Assembly: GCA_027422505.1 (NCBI GenBank)
Contig: JAPQWV010001596.1
Location: forward strand, 1-64,000
Source: Craterostigma plantagineum
Lineage: Eukaryota > Streptophyta > Magnoliopsida > Lamiales > Linderniaceae
Direction: 5' to 3'
Length of the DNA stretch: 64,000 nt
Shown here: one piece after another, positions 62,748 to 64,000 of the stretch
Position numbering within the stretch: the first letter of the stretch is position 1
Layout: every line of letters starts with the position of its first letter
Notes under the pieces: generated by a model
What the model was told of the DNA's origin: nothing
Seen by the model: the letters and a program-made list of their open reading frames with translations, nothing else
Databases searched by the model: none
Program-made: the position numbers and the translations under genes

Positions 62748-64000
62748 CCATAAATTTCTAATTGAATTATGATTAGCTTCAAAAAATTAGATTTCCCCAG
62801 GTTTTGCTGTCCATGGAGTTTGTTAAGAATTAGAAACCCTACTAAGTCGCATGTGTCCCACATCGGGTAATTGAGGAGAGTTTGATCGGTATATAAGTAG
62901 ACGAGTCCACTCCACCTATCACCTAATTGGTTTTAGGATGGAAGCTCAAAGATCAACTCTCTTCCTATGTGGGCCGGCAAACAAGGCCCATTAACGAAAT
63001 TCGCAGAGTCAAACATTGTTAGCATTGTCATGGTGTTAGCTCTACTTTTAAACTACGAAGCTTCACTTTTTGATGGTAGAGATTATTAACTGCTCAAATG
63101 TAAATGAAGTAGTTGGCTGTTTTGCTGGTTCGTAGTTATAATTGTATTGCTTATTTGCTACACAGAGTTTTTTTAGTATAGTATGATCAACAGCTATTAA
63201 TGTTTTTTTCACTATAGGTTGATCTTGAAATATAGAAAATGACCATTGTGTACTTAGTGGAAATGGAAGTTATTTCTTGCTTTACCACCAAGATGAGTAA
63301 TGGTTGTAATAATGTTACAGTGGTCTGACTTTCAATCCTTAAAAAGTACCGCAAAACATAGTCAAGATTTTATTCTCCTACAAAATATAATGCCTTCAAT
63401 ATAATAATTATTGAAACTGTGGTTCTGATTCGAGCACGACTTCGATGAGTGACTTCTTGATCTTACACTAATCACTCCAATCCCATGAATGATGATTGTG
63501 CCCCCATCGGTTAGTGGTAAGAAATAATAAAAGGGTTTCTCGATATAATTCATCTGTTACTTGTGATCTTTTGATTTAACGTTTTTCTTGTAAGTGGGAC
63601 AGATAAAAACGTAGAACTTAAAGTAATGATAAGTATGTGTGTTGTTATATGCTCTTCAGGTCAAGTTGTAAAAAAAGAAAGAAAAGCTATGTGATCATAT
63701 TTAGTAAACTGAGGGTTATATAGCATAGAAACTTGGAAGTATAGTTCTTTCTTTAAGATCACATTCACAATATTATACGACTATTTTTTCCGCATATTGT
63801 ATATTGAAGTAACAACTGGAAACGAAAGTTTTGATAAATAAATAAATAAATAGATAAGAATTGGATTTCATTCAATTACATCAGCCGAATATATGCATCC
63901 GACCTCCATTAGTAGCCTACTATTTTTGACCTAATGTGGCAGGTAAATTCGAGACATAAACCTCATTATAAAATTATATATACTCGATGTGAAATCAAAA
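62748..64000. other. Intergenic region
   Basis: 62850-63000 contains TGTCCCACATCGGG, TATATAAGTAG and GGGCCGGCAAACAAGGCCCA, resembling the recurrent CCCACATCGG-type short retroelement or LTR relic of plants (weak). The remainder is AT-rich with no recognised gene. The last gene-free stretch runs to the window edge. Confidence 0.35.

Overview
The window is nuclear DNA of a flowering plant. Genes carry many short GT-AG introns in AT-rich spacers. They encode plant-specific families (R1-type CC-NB-LRR immune receptors, PPR, WEB, germin-like, chloroplast thioredoxin m, DUF761-like) and sit among plant transposon relics. The receptor type suggests an asterid, perhaps Lamiales; this is inference from family resemblance only.

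Layout. 0-9.7 kb: a membrane protein, an IBS1/At1g54610-type kinase, a WEB coiled-coil protein and a germin-like protein. 9.7-26 kb: cytosolic HSP101/ClpB with a heat-shock promoter, PAF1-complex subunit LEO1/VIP4, a large Gln/Ser-rich nuclear-type protein divergent from LEO1, and a PPR protein. 26-30 kb: a Transposase_24-like gene, then a 1,335-bp Mutator-like element with a perfect 9-bp target-site duplication and a hairpin-prone tandem array. 30.7-38.8 kb: SNAP33, ribosomal protein eL42, an AAMP-like WD40 protein, an inverted pair of Stowaway MITEs and Tim9. 38.8-56 kb: two CC-NB-LRR genes on opposite strands, about 10 kb apart, enclosing repeats (a 742-bp tandem duplication, LTR remnants), fragments of beta-galactosidase and aldose 1-epimerase, and thioredoxin m. 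56-64 kb: a DUF761-like protein, a foldback MULE-type MITE, a PB1 protein, a GC-rich LTR-like block and a hAT-type MITE.

Quality. Almost every long reading frame is broken by single-base indels, mostly deletions, including housekeeping genes such as HSP101 and Tim9. Short genes such as eL42 and the PB1 protein are intact. Uncorrected long-read consensus error explains this better than mass pseudogenisation, so I annotate full gene spans through the frame breaks.

The genes form no operon or pathway. Functional links are local: two divergent promoters, convergent gene ends, and the receptor pair, whose flanks share a sequence block containing a W-box core.
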